NCBI GenBank assembly: GCA_012845835.1
Contig: JABAKD010000007.1
Coordinates: forward strand, 1,099,992-1,163,991
DNA: 64,000 bases
Direction: 5' to 3'
Source of the DNA: Undaria pinnatifida
Taxonomy: Eukaryota > Sar > Phaeophyceae > Laminariales > Alariaceae
The notes beneath the pieces were generated by a model. It made no database searches. It was not told where the DNA came from and saw nothing but the letters and a program-made list of their open reading frames with translations. Shown here one piece after another: positions 55,306-64,000 of the stretch. Positions within the stretch are counted from its first letter, which is position 1, and every line of letters begins with the position of its first letter. Both the position numbers and the translations under genes were made by a program.

Positions 55306-55550
55306 TAGTGCGCAAACGGAGGATTTTGTTTGCGGGATTCGTGGCACGCATGGGGGAGGAGCGTCTGCCACAGAGGGTGATGTTTGGGGAGTTTGGTGGG
55401 GGTAAAGGCTACTCAGGGGGGCAAGAGAAAGACTGGATGGATCATCTGAAGGAGGATATGTCGGTTTTTGGAATGAAATTCGAAGGATGGCGAAAGGCTG
55501 CTCAGAAGGCTGGCAGATGGTTTCGAAGAGTAGAGGAGGGAGCCGAGTGA
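55272..55550 (+). pseudogene. LINE ORF C-terminal part, frame-shifted
   Basis: Reading resumes as [20 protein letters not shown], then ARMGEERLPQRVMFGEFGGG, ending RRVEEGAE before a stop at 55548. This follows directly on the previous frame after a single indel near 55270-55285 (the previous frame ends [13 protein letters not shown]). Codon quality is good on both sides of the shift, so the break is probably recent or could be an assembly error. Confidence 0.8.
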
Positions 55551-55732
55551 GGGGACTGGGGGAGGGGGGGAGGGGGGAGGGGGGAGGGGGGAGGGGGGAG
55601 GGGGGAGGGGGGAGGGGGGGAGGGGGGAGGGGGGGAGGGGGGAGAGGGGGAGGGGGGAGGGGGGGAGGGGGGAGGGGGGGAGGGGGGAGGGGGAAAGGGA
55701 GGAAGGGGGGAGGGGCGGAAGGGGGAGCGTCA
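55551..55732. repeat. G-rich minisatellite (GAGGGGGG)n
   Basis: Uninterrupted runs of gaggggggag with 7-8 bp periodicity, directly after the LINE stop codon. The proline- and glycine-rich frames over it are artefacts. Potential G-quadruplex-forming sequence on the plus strand. Confidence 0.95.
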
Positions 55733-55928
55733 TGCCCAAGAGACTGAAGTCTGGGTTTGGCCATCATCGTATTGAAAGTTGTGGGCTTTCTAATGGCCAT
55801 CACAAGATAGCATAAGACCGCCCTGACTTCTTCGCCATGTTGCGTTCTCTCCCAGGTGCCATTGATGATGGACGTGATACCCTCTGTTAGTCCAATGCCA
55901 TCCTTAGCCAGTTCCTAGGGTCTGCTAG

Positions 55929-56095
55929 TATGACATTTTTTTTTCTTTTCTTTTTCTATTTCTTTTTTTCGCCTCTTTTTCTCTTCTTTCCTTGCTTTCC
56001 TGTCTTGTCTTTTCTTGCTTTTCTTGTCTTTTTCTTGTCTTTTCTTTCCTTTCCTTTATCTTCTTTTCTTTTCTTTGTTTCTTTTTCTCCAATTG
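55929..56095. repeat. T/CT-rich low-complexity tract
   Basis: Almost pure pyrimidine on the plus strand (tttcttttctttcct...). The 235-codon minus frame over it (lysine-rich end) is explained by composition. Confidence 0.9.
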
Positions 56096-56417
56096 ACTTA
56101 TGCCTGTCGTGCGTATGCGTAGTGATAGATACTACGTGTAATATATACGTGGTAGTCTTCCTTGGGTGGCAATCGGAATATTTGGTTTCTCCAGGCGTGA
56201 GTAGTGAGACGTATGCACCGGCCTGGACCTGGCACATCGTAGACTGACTCCCGATTTCACTTTTATATGTTTCTGGTGGAGGCATGAATTGCGTCAGCTG
56301 TGATATATGCGTGTACCACCTTGGGTTGTGTGTGTTTTGCCCTGGGGTATTCCTCAGCTCCAGAGTGACTGGAGCCTGTCCTGTGACCACGGACTTGATT
56401 ATGCGAGTTAATGTGAG

Positions 56418-56439
56418 AACAACAACAACAACAACAACA
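56418..56439. repeat. (AAC)7 microsatellite, probable LINE tail
   Basis: aacaacaacaacaacaacaac, then atcatcatac. Short simple repeats are common 3' tails of non-LTR elements lacking poly(A). Confidence 0.7.
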
Positions 56440-56459
56440 TCATCATACAGCCGGATCAT

Positions 56460-57000
56460 ACAGCAGTAGTATCGCGCAGCTTGCAAAGATGAAGTCGAGC
56501 GCGTCGCAAGATTCGAGAGCGTTCCTCGCCTCCAGCACACATACGTATCGGAGCCTCGTCGAGGATGAGCGCACCCAACAACCAGAATCCACCTCTGTAC
56601 CACGTTCGCCCTGCTTCGAAGCAGAGGTACGCATCCCCGCGATGCCAAGTGATTCGATACCAAGCCCTCACTGGCCGGTTAGAAGTTTGGCCATCTCACA
56701 CGATCAACATTGCAGAGGACCGGCACGATCTTTCCCATCTTTCCACCCACCACTGCTGACGCCTCGTCATAGCCCCCGTACCATGACAGCATCAATCCTG
56801 CCTGCATAGCTATACCTGATACATTATTTGCAGTAAGCTCGCCGTGAACGCATACATCACATCAGTAACTAATAGGTATGGCAGTTTTGACTCCCAATCT
56901 GGAACCATTGCGTCACCAGGGTACATACAGGAGTGCGATAGTACGGATCCGGCATCCGGTGAGTGGACGCATTTTTTTGTATAAATTTTCCGTAAAAAAT
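56460..57000. other. Unassigned; one candidate frame
   Basis: The plus frame 56489-56809 (106 codons, begins MKSSASQDSRAFLASSTHTY) is the best-looking but has no motif. No gene is called. Confidence 0.35.
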
Positions 57001-57005
57001 TGAAA

Positions 57006-57455
57006 GACGTCAGCTGTGAGTACGGCCGATTGAATGATTGAAACTCAACTTTGCAACCTGCGTGGTACATTAGATCTGTGTTTCATGTATGGTATGGTGC
57101 TTGTGAATTAACCCTGGTTGTTTATACAGCTTCAAAATGCTTACGGGAGGTCGTTCGCGCGTGTTCTATGTTTTGTCCTCATGAAGGATATAGGTCGGTG
57201 ACTCCCCTGGATGTTGTCAGGGTCAACAGGACGATTTTCCACAGCAGTCATTCTGTGCACTCTATTATACCATAATTTTTGGAGTGGATGTGACATGCGG
57301 CGCGATTTCCCGCCAATGAGAACACGCCGAAAATTCAAAATTCAGCACCGAACTCTGATATTTGAGAAAGAAATACCAATACTTGTACCAGGCTGCAGGG
57401 TACAACCCTGAGAACAGCAGTATCGACCATGCGATTGGTCGAACTCACAGCACGC
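57006..57455 (+). mobile_element. E-family TIR element, apparently full length
   Basis: Left end gacgtcagctgtgagtacgg; right end gattggtcgaactcacagca. The two are inverted (GTGAGTTCGACC against GGTCGAACTCAC). The body carries the family blocks: gaaactcaactttgcaacct, tcgcgcgtgttctatg, aggatataggtcggtgactc, cagggtcaacagg. About 450 bp, no coding capacity, so non-autonomous. Confidence 0.8.
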
Positions 57456-57846
57456 ATATTTCAACTCGTACACAGAAACAAATACAACTCAAATATTAGT
57501 ACAGCACTAGACTAACCATTCATTCGGGCATACTCACACATGACGCATTTCAAATATTCGCGAGTGCAGCTGTGCACAGACACGTCAAACCCCAGCCCCC
57601 AAAGAGGACATTCATCATAGAGGGGCAGCTGGTCGCAACGGGGCACAGGAGGAAGCCACGTCGAAGCGGGTTTCTCACCGCAACGTCTGCTTGCTCTCGG
57701 ACTTCGGGGACGAAGGCAGGTGCGTCAATTCTTTGGAGACGGAGACGAACGCGATTGACAACATGACAATGACAAGGCAGCGAGGAGAGCGTGTTTGTGT
57801 TTGTGTTTCGTACAAGTTCAGTGGTGCACAGCAGCAGTATTTAACA

Positions 57847-58076
57847 TTTTGATGGCAATGCCATGATGACACTGCTATTTCAATGCCTTGGGCCTTCATG
57901 TCAGTGTCATGGGCCTTCATGGCGTTGCCGCGATGCTGCTGTGGTGTTGCCATCTTCCATGGCATGGCCATGAAGGCCCACGACTTTGCAATGCCATGCA
58001 CCACGGCAACAGCATGGGAGTGCCACGACAATGCGGTGGAAATGCCATGCTCGTGCCGTGACATCGCCCATGGCAG
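57847..58076. repeat. CCATGG-rich foldback
   Basis: Contains ttgggccttcatgtcagtgt, cttcatggcgttgccgc and, inverted, catggccatgaaggcccacg. Centre near 57950. The two strands read as similar M-K-A-H/F-M-A-M-P-W repeats, the signature of an inverted short-repeat array rather than a gene. Confidence 0.65.
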
Positions 58077-58419
58077 GCTACAATAAGAATACTCTGCGTG
58101 CCATGGTCCTAAGGGCTAGGGTTGAGGTGAAAGGGTTAGGTCTAGCGTTATGAGCGATATGGCACGGCGGCAGTGGGTAGCACTAGTCCCGGCGGCAATG
58201 TTAGTCCCACGGCCGTTTCGCGTGGCACGGTGGCGCATGTTCAATGTGAAAACGTAAATCACAGCCTAAAAAAGGAAGGAAGAATACGAGAGAGTGGTAT
58301 GTATGTTACTGTTGATAAGGTACCTCCAAGTATGCCAGCGTCGGCTGGTATAGCGGAGAAAAACAAATGACCAAAAAATACTGCTGTACTGCTGTATGCA
58401 CTAAAAACAAAACAATAGG

Positions 58420-58930
58420 GCCATCTCCCACACGAAAACACCCACTCACACGAAATACAGCACACGTTCCACCCACCCACCGACCAAGCCATCCACCCAC
58501 AAACCAACCCTTTTCGAAATTAGTGTTGGGATGTTTATGTTGAAATTAGTGTTGATGTATCAGTATTAGGAAGTTCTTGTAGAACGACCCACCCCCCCAC
58601 CGCACGAAGCACCCACGTAGTGCAGCAGTACGTTCGCCAGTGTAACGGTACGCGAGGAGCATTTGGTTGGTTCTCGAGTCTTGAAGACCGACAGTTCGGA
58701 AACGCGACGAGGTTCATTTCTTATGACCCCTTGCTATCTCGGGGAGCGAGCGAGCTGCCACCCACCAAGCACCCACCACCCACTACCCACCCACCGACCT
58801 ACCCACGACAGCAGTACAACAGCAGTGGACCAGTATGTACCGACCAACCCACAACGGCAACACAGCAGTGCAGCAGCAGTGCAGTACTACGCACCACAGC
58901 AATACACCTGGTACTCTACGAGCAGCTAGC
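58420..58930. repeat. CCCACCCA-rich low-complexity clusters
   Basis: Three clusters (58428-58508, 58588-58615, 58757-58806) rich in cccaccca, followed by cagcagtg-rich sequence (58808-58900). Confidence 0.8.
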
Positions 58931-59401
58931 TAGGAGCCGGGTGGGGATTTCCAATTGTTTATCATTCTCCGTCTTCCCCGGGGAGAGATCGAGCCGTCCC
59001 CGGGAAGGCGATTGCCACGCTCCCCGCTCGCCGTGTTGGGGCGCGAACGCTCGTTCTTTTCCCGGCATGTCATAGGGCTGCTGTGTGGGTGGGACGTGGC
59101 GGGACAGCGAGGCCGCATGAGGCCGAGAGGAGCTCGCAAGTCGCAGCTGTTTTGTGGGTATGTTACAACAAAAATATTTCCACAGACTCACCTGGACATC
59201 ATCACTACTACCACTACCGAGGAACATTATATTATGGGTAATGCTATTTGCGACACCGGTGTCGCAAATAGTTTTTCGCGTCACGGTGTCGCAAATAAGC
59301 CCCTTATTTGCGACACCACGCTGCGTTGGCGGCTGACACCCCAGATTGACTCCTAATCACCTAGGGTGTGTCGGCATGGCGTAAGGCTACCATTGAAGCT
59401 A

Positions 59402-59452
59402 TCTTTTTTTTTTTTTTTTTTTTTTTTTTATCCTCCGGCGGATGGGGTATCG
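59402..59452. mobile_element. Poly(T)/poly(A)-tailed short insertion in the left arm
   Basis: After gaagctatc comes T27, then atcctccggcggatgggg and a second tatc, before gctcagcc resumes. The equivalent positions in all other units of both arms lack it. Read on the minus strand it is a ~22 bp body with a 27 A tail flanked by GATA, like a truncated retroposed RNA. Confidence 0.7.
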
Positions 59453-60244
59453 CTCAGCCAAAACGGGCCAGTACTCGAGGAGATATGTGGTATCTTGGGG
59501 CAACCGACCAATGTTCAGACCGTGTCGCAAATAAGGTATTTGCGACACCGCGCTGTGTTCTCGGCAGACAACTCAGATTGACTCCTAACTACCAAGGGTG
59601 TGCCGGCATGGCGTAAGGCTAACATTGAAGCCATCGCGCAGCCAACACGGGCCAGTACTCGAGGAGGTATGTGGTATCTTGTGGGCAACCGAAAAATGTT
59701 CAGACCGTGTCGTAAATAAGCTATTTGGGACACGGTGTCGCAAATAAGCCCCTTATTGCGACACCGCGCTGCGTTCGCGGCAGAAAACTCAGATTGACTC
59801 CTAACTACCAAGGGTATGTCGGCATGGCGTAAGGCTACCACTGAAGCTATCGCTCAGCCAAAACGGGTCAGTACTCGAGGAGATATGTGGTATCTTGGTG
59901 CAACCGAAAAAAGTCCAGAATAGTTGCGAACATAAGCCTTATTTGCGACATCGCACGACGTTCGTCGCGCGCGCCCCGCTTAGATAAGGACTACGACGGA
60001 ATTGTTAGCGTGAGGTGCGGCTACCAAATCGCCCTAATTTCACGAGTAGACAGTAGGCAGGTGAGCACGTGAGCACAGCCTACACATGCACAAGAGCATC
60101 GTAGCTAAAGCTTACTTAGTTATGCGTCATGTACTCTGTACGAGTTTTTCCCCGACAAAATCGCACCTGTTGTAGCACCAGCAGCAGTACGAGTACTCAG
60201 TGTCCGTAATCTAGTTTTGTCATGCACCTGGTACTATTATTAAT

Positions 60245-60550
60245 GGGGCCTTATTAATAGTTATTGGTAGGGCCATATTGTTATGAGTATTGAATCCAAT
60301 CGAGCGCTGTTCTCGGTTGCTTGTGTTTTTTTTGTGAAGTCGCAGTTGGAGTTGGGGCTTGCGGACGCGAGCAGTCTTATCCTCCCCCGCTCGGGACGAT
60401 GGACCTACGTTCGTCTCAACATACACTACTGTACGGAGTGCACCTATCTGAGTGTTGTCTGGATCTTGCTGAGGTCGCGCCGAGCGAATTATGTCAAGTC
60501 TTCTCGCACTGAGAGGGCGCGGCGTCCCGTCGTTGTCGACGCTTCCTGTA
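60245..60550. other. Unique loop of the foldback element
   Basis: The 306 bp between the arms has open frames on both strands (60283-60555 +, 90 codons; 60220-60573 -, 117 codons) that also enter the arms. Neither has a motif I recognise. It starts with ggggccttattaatag-like AT-rich sequence. Confidence 0.6.
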
Positions 60551-61734
60551 ATTAATAATAGTACCAGGTGCATGACAAAACTAGATTACGGACACTGAGT
60601 ACTCGTACTGCTGCTGGTGCTACAACAGGTGCGATTTTGTCGGGGAAAAACTCGTACAGAGTACATGACGCATAACTAAGTAAGCTTTAGCTACGATGCT
60701 CTTGTGCATGTGTAGGCTGTGCTCACGTGCTCACCTGCCTACTGTCTACTCGTGAAATTAGGGCGATTTGGTAGCCGCACCTCACGCTAACAATTCCGTC
60801 GTAGTCCTTATCTAAGCGGGGCGCGCGCGACGAACGTCGTGCGATGTCGCAAATAAGGCTTATGTTCGCAACTATTCTGGACTTTTTTCGGTTGCCCCAA
60901 GATACCACATATCTCCTCGAGTACTGACCCGTTTTGGCTGAGCGATAGCTTCAGTGGTAGCCTTACGCCATGCCGACATACCCTTGGTAGTTAGGAGTCA
61001 ATCTGAGTTTTCTGCCGCGAACGCAGCGCGGTGTCGCAATAAGGGGCTTATTTGCGACACCGTGTCCCAAATAGCTTATTTACGACACGGTCTGAACATT
61101 TTTCGGTTGCCCACAAGATACCACATACCTCCTCGAGTACTGGCCCGTGTTGGCTGCGCGATAGCTTCAATGTTAGCCTTACGCCATGCCGGCACACCCT
61201 TGGTAGTTAGGAGTCAATCTGAGTTGTCTGCCGAGAACACAGCGCGGTGTCGCAAATACCTTATTTGCGACACGGTCTGAACATTGGTCGGTTGCCCCAA
61301 GATACCACATATCTCCTCGAGTACTGGCCCGTTTTGGCTGAGCGATAGCTTCAATGGTAGCCTTACGCCATGCCGACACACCCTTGGTTGTTATTAATAG
61401 GAGTCAATGTGAGTTGTTTGCCGAGAACACATCGGGGTGTCGCAAATAAGAGGCTTATTTGCGACACCGTGTCGCAAATAGCTTATTTGCGACACGGTCT
61501 GAACATTGGTCGGTTGCCCCAACATACCACATATCTCCTCAAGTACTGGCCCGTTTTGGCTGCGCGATAGCTGCAATGGTAACCTTACGCCATGCCGGCA
61601 CACCCTAGGTAATTAGGAGTCAATCTGGGGTGTCTGCCGCCAACGCAGCGTGGTGTCGCATATAAGGGGCTTTTTTGCGACACCGATGTCGCAAATAACA
61701 TTACCCTTATATAGTACAGAAACACGGTTGAAGT

Positions 61735-62140
61735 ACCCGCGGGTACGTACCCGTACCCAACGCCTAGATACGTTAGGCACGGGCCTCGATACGTTACGTA
61801 TATATTGGGTACGTTAGGTACGGACCACGATACCTTAGCTACGGTTTAGGTACGATAGGTGCGCTTCTTGAACACTTACCCGGGTATAGGTATACCCGTT
61901 GACGAAATACCTGGGTTGAGGTACGAGCCTGGGGACGACGTCAATACCTTACCCACGTTTTGGGTAGGTTATGTACGAACCTCGATACCTTACCTAAGTG
62001 TTAGGTGCGTTAGGTACAGACCTCGACACCTTACTTATGTTTTAGATACGATAGGTGCGTCGCCCCAATACTTACCCGGGTAGAGGCATACCCGTCGACG
62101 AAACACCCGGGTATAGGTACGACCTCAAATACCTTACCCG
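61735..62140. repeat. About 192 bp tandem repeat rich in CCCGGGTATAGGTA
   Basis: tacgataggtgcg-ttacccgggta-aggcatacccgt occurs at about 61850 and 62046. Shorter blocks of ttaggtacggacc-cgatacctta recur between. Many overlap short palindromes (acccgggt, tacccgcgggta). Confidence 0.8.
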
Positions 62141-62320
62141 AAATTTGTACGCTATGCGAAGTGCTCATGGCGTCATCTTCGAGACCAAATAGTAAACAAG
62201 TTCACTATTCAAATTAGGCAGGCGGTCTCCCCGCCACAATCCAGGACGCCTGCCACCTCGGCCACACACCGGGGGCACCTGTAGCCCAGACGTGTCCCAC
62301 CCAGGGGGAAGATTAAAGCG

Positions 62321-62650
62321 GTGTGGGCAATGATCGAAACTACTGGTCGAGACCACGAGGGCCAAGCCTCACCGATTGAGGCAACCAGCGCGCAGGATAG
62401 TCCCGAGCCATTTCTCGAGCGAGAGGTGATCGAGGTCGCCCCGGGCAAGAAAGCAGTCACCGTGATCACTCCCAAGCTTGTTTACAGAATAAACGGGGAC
62501 GCGCAGGACGTGTACGATATGCCGGCGGAGACCACAAAAGCCGTTGATGACCTTGCCGTGCCGGAGCGTTGTCGACGAGAAGGGGCTCGTGAGGCGGCGT
62601 TCGTGTACTCTAGCAATGTATGTTATTCCGTCGCGGTGGTTTTGCAATAG
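62321..62650 (+). CDS. Hypothetical acidic ORF fragment
   Basis: A 109-codon frame following a stop at 62282. Its core (GQASPIEATSAQDSPEPFLE, then REVIEVAPGKKAVTVITPKL, then AQDVYDMPAETTKAVDDLAV) has balanced, protein-like composition without low complexity, unlike most frames in this window. The minus strand just upstream gives CPRCVAEVAGVLDCGG, a cysteine pattern that might be chance. A retroelement gag fragment is one possibility, but I see no decisive motif. No intron signals were evaluated beyond eye inspection. Confidence 0.3.
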   Translation: MWAMIETTGRDHEGQASPIEATSAQDSPEPFLEREVIEVAPGKKAVTVITPKLVYRINGDAQDVYDMPAETTKAVDDLAVPERCRREGAREAAFVYSSNVCYSVAVVLQ

Positions 62651-62828
62651 GCTGCCACCCATTCAGAACTAGATACCGGCCATGCTTTTTACCGGTAGGT
62701 ATTAAACTCACTCACGCTCACTGCAGGGCGCGTCCTGATGTCGTAATCGCGTACCCCGTTCGGACGATCGACACATGCTACGATAGCATGTGCTACGGTA
62801 GCATGTGGGGTGTGTGTTTGATTATGTA

Positions 62829-63809
62829 CAGTCAAACCCCGCTTAAAGACGCATATCGGTACTTTTTTCAAGGCGTCTTTAACGCGGGGAATCGTCTTTA
62901 AGATTCCGGGGACGATAACGCACCATCCCCGGGGCCGATGGAGGCATAACATACATCAAAAGACGCGCCGTTGCAGCAGGTATACTATAACGAAACGAGA
63001 ATCCACAAATCTGACCGTCACAACGTTGCTGTGGTTGAAAGTGGAATGTACTTAAAAACCAAGTTTATACAGTAGTTGCCGCACCCCACCGCCCGAAATA
63101 AAATGCTCCGAGAAGTGGGTTCAATGTTGCAGGATGAAGGTTATTATGACTGCAGTGAACTCTCTCTCTCGGTTAGTGTCGACTGTGTTTTTCTTATTAT
63201 CTTCTCGTCCTCATGTTGGAAACCTCGCCGATATATCATTCACCACCTCTGTTCCAACTTTGACATGTCAAATCCTACCTGATAAGGACACAGATGGACA
63301 TCAACTCAGAAAAACGGTGAAGATAAACAACGCTAGACAACAACAAGAGAACCGTACATCACAAACAGGCCCATTGCTATATGCCCTCCACAAAAAAAAA
63401 AAAACTACCGCCCCCACATGTCGCCAAGAGTGGCCTGCACCTCGCCCCCCTGCTTCGCTCTTCGGTTGACTTGAGTTTCATGAGTGAACGAATGCACAGT
63501 CCTCGAAAGAAGGTACAGGGTTTCGCTGTACTCGCCGTTCTTCCCTTTCGCGTTGAAAAAGGAGCGGCACTCCTCGAGGCGAGAGCGGACTCTATCCATG
63601 TCCACGCAGCAGCAGCAGCAGCAGCAGCAGCAGACCGCTCTCTGGCAGTCTACAGGTGTGCTGCACCATTTTTTGGGGGGCCCCGCAGCGTAAACAATAC
63701 ACCCCCCCTTAAACTTGTACATCTGCGGGGCACCCTGGTTCAGATTTTTTTTTCGTCTTTATAGCGGGGAGTTGACTTAAGAAGTGCGTCTTTAAGCGGG
63801 GTTTGACTG
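62829..63809. mobile_element. Non-autonomous TIR transposon with CAGT ends (pogo/Tigger-like)
   Basis: Left CAGTCAAACCCCGCTTAAAG then acgca; right is its inverse, tgcgtctttaagcggggttt then gactg. This is a perfect 25 bp TIR pair. Subterminal copies of cgtcttta-cgcgggga occur at 62873, 62890 and 63753. The flanks are TA at the left and (a)TA at the right. CAGT-type ends and TA targets are features of the pogo branch of Tc1/mariner, so the assignment is by ends only. Internal frames (63381-63764 + and 63405-63722 -) are not transposases. Confidence 0.85.
63606..63633. repeat. (CAG)9 tract
   Basis: cagcagcag... inside the TIR transposon; polyalanine or polyglutamine depending on frame. Confidence 0.95.
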
Positions 63810-64000
63810 ATACTCTCCTCACTTGAGCACCTCGATTCTCCAAACAGACCAAACAAATGCTCATGACTAACTGAAAGTGCAACCCAATCAACATCATGAT
63901 GTCCTACCACAGGTATAAACCGACTAGAAACGCACCCCCTCCCGTTTTCTTCCCAACGTTATTGAGTCAGGGAGTCGAAAGTCAGAAAACATTTTTTCCC

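Larger units (their letters stand above)
54385..56439 (+). mobile_element. 5'-truncated non-LTR retrotransposon (LINE)
   Basis: Contains an RT open frame (54424-55305), a shifted C-terminal frame (55212-55550), a G-rich repeat (55551-55730), about 700 bp with no coding sequence, and an (AAC)7 run at 56418-56438 that I take as the 3' tail. The reading frame resembling RT stops making sense upstream of about 54385, so the endonuclease and the first RT motifs are missing, as expected for 5' truncation during reverse transcription. No target-site duplication was identified. Placing the 3' end at the AAC run is inference. Confidence 0.75.
59236..61706. mobile_element. 2.47 kb foldback element with near-perfect arms
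   Basis: Ends are GGGTAATGCTATTTGCGACA at the left and the inverse, ending gtcgcaaataacattaccc, at the right. The left arm is 59236-60244, the loop 60245-60550 and the right arm 60551-61706. The inner ~360 bp of the arms show about one difference by eye. The outer parts are tandem units of about 190-220 bp, three in the left arm and four in the right, each bounded by the 13 bp motif TTATTTGCGACAC in inverted pairs. The flanks carry a possible TTAT target duplication (ttat before, ttat after). No transposase is encoded. I do not recognise the superfamily. Confidence 0.9.
62771..64000 (-). mobile_element. B-family TIR element split by a transposon, runs off the window
   Basis: The left part (62771-62828) has the TIR-like acacatgctacgatagcatg and gctacggtagcatgtggggt. 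After the inserted transposon the B body continues at 63811 (ctcctcacttgagcacctcg, gtgcaacccaatcaacatca, ttcttcccaacgttattgag). The right TIR lies beyond 64000. Confidence 0.75.

Noticed and set aside
55252-55803. Proline-rich minus-strand frames of 108-183 codons
   Set aside because: Entirely explained by the (GAGGGGGG)n array and by antisense reading of the LINE C-terminal part.
55956-56663. Longest frame in the window, 235 codons on the minus strand
   Set aside because: One end is a lysine-rich translation of a CT-rich tract and another part is polyvaline from the (AAC)n run; it lies antisense to the presumed LINE 3' region.
59515-61280. Identical 108-codon frames on opposite strands (59515-59841 -, 60954-61280 +)
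   Set aside because: They are the same repeat units read in the two arms of the foldback; the frame crosses unit borders and the 13 bp motifs, so it is not evidence for a gene.
1-64000. tRNA and rRNA genes
   Set aside because: Scanned by eye for T-loop (GGTTCGANTCC-like) and rRNA core motifs; no candidate had a matching acceptor stem or surrounding conserved sequence. A covariance-model search would be needed to exclude them.

Overview
This window looks like a gene-poor, repeat-saturated piece of a eukaryotic nuclear genome. I see no bacterial operons, no rRNA or tRNA genes I can support, and no intact conserved host gene. Interstitial TTAGGG/CCCTAA runs, a poly(A)-tailed insertion, a non-LTR retrotransposon, terminal-inverted-repeat (TIR) elements, minisatellites and a ~0.5 kb satellite all point to a eukaryote. 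The mixed base composition, GCA/CAG trinucleotide tracts and repeat load would fit a large-genome alga such as a stramenopile or brown alga, but no marker gene settles the taxon and that is only a guess.

Layout. 0.3-1.9 kb: degenerate minisatellites. 1.9-12 kb: mostly unique-looking sequence, scattered copies of a TIR family (E family), a ~0.7 kb tandem duplication (4.28-4.92 kb) and three GGGTC-rich hairpin elements (6.6-10.4 kb). 12.6-12.9 kb: two short foldback elements with E-like ends. 15.4-15.8 kb and 25.4-25.8 kb: a palindromic module (R4) whose two arms encode the same peptide on opposite strands. 16.5-35.4 kb and 46.5-51.4 kb: a mosaic of ~230-300 bp TIR elements (B family; ends resemble GCATGCTACGGTAGGGGT) alternating with 0.3-1 kb quasi-palindromic modules (R1, R2, R3) that carry decayed alanine-rich helical coding sequence, plus a small coding fragment, R5. 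36.2-39.4 kb: a ~515-550 bp satellite whose unit is itself an inverted repeat, with a G tract in one arm and a C tract in the other. 39.6-46 kb: B-family copies, short tandem arrays and two copies of a decayed peptide. 52.4-53.5 kb: a ~150-200 bp tandem family. 54.4-56.4 kb: a 5'-truncated LINE with an open reverse-transcriptase domain. 59.2-61.7 kb: a 2.47 kb near-perfect foldback element built from repeated units. 61.7-62.1 kb: another tandem array. 62.8-63.8 kb: a non-autonomous TIR transposon with CAGT ends inserted into a B-family copy that runs off the end of the window.

The recurring theme is inverted symmetry. At least eight sequence-unrelated families here (B, E, R1-R4, the 36-39 kb satellite, the 59-61 kb foldback) are inverted-repeat structures, and several hold the same coding fragment on both strands. 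The only protein I can name with confidence is the LINE reverse transcriptase. The rest is fossil or non-coding sequence. All similarity statements come from reading the sequence by eye, and element borders are approximate unless a terminal repeat is cited.
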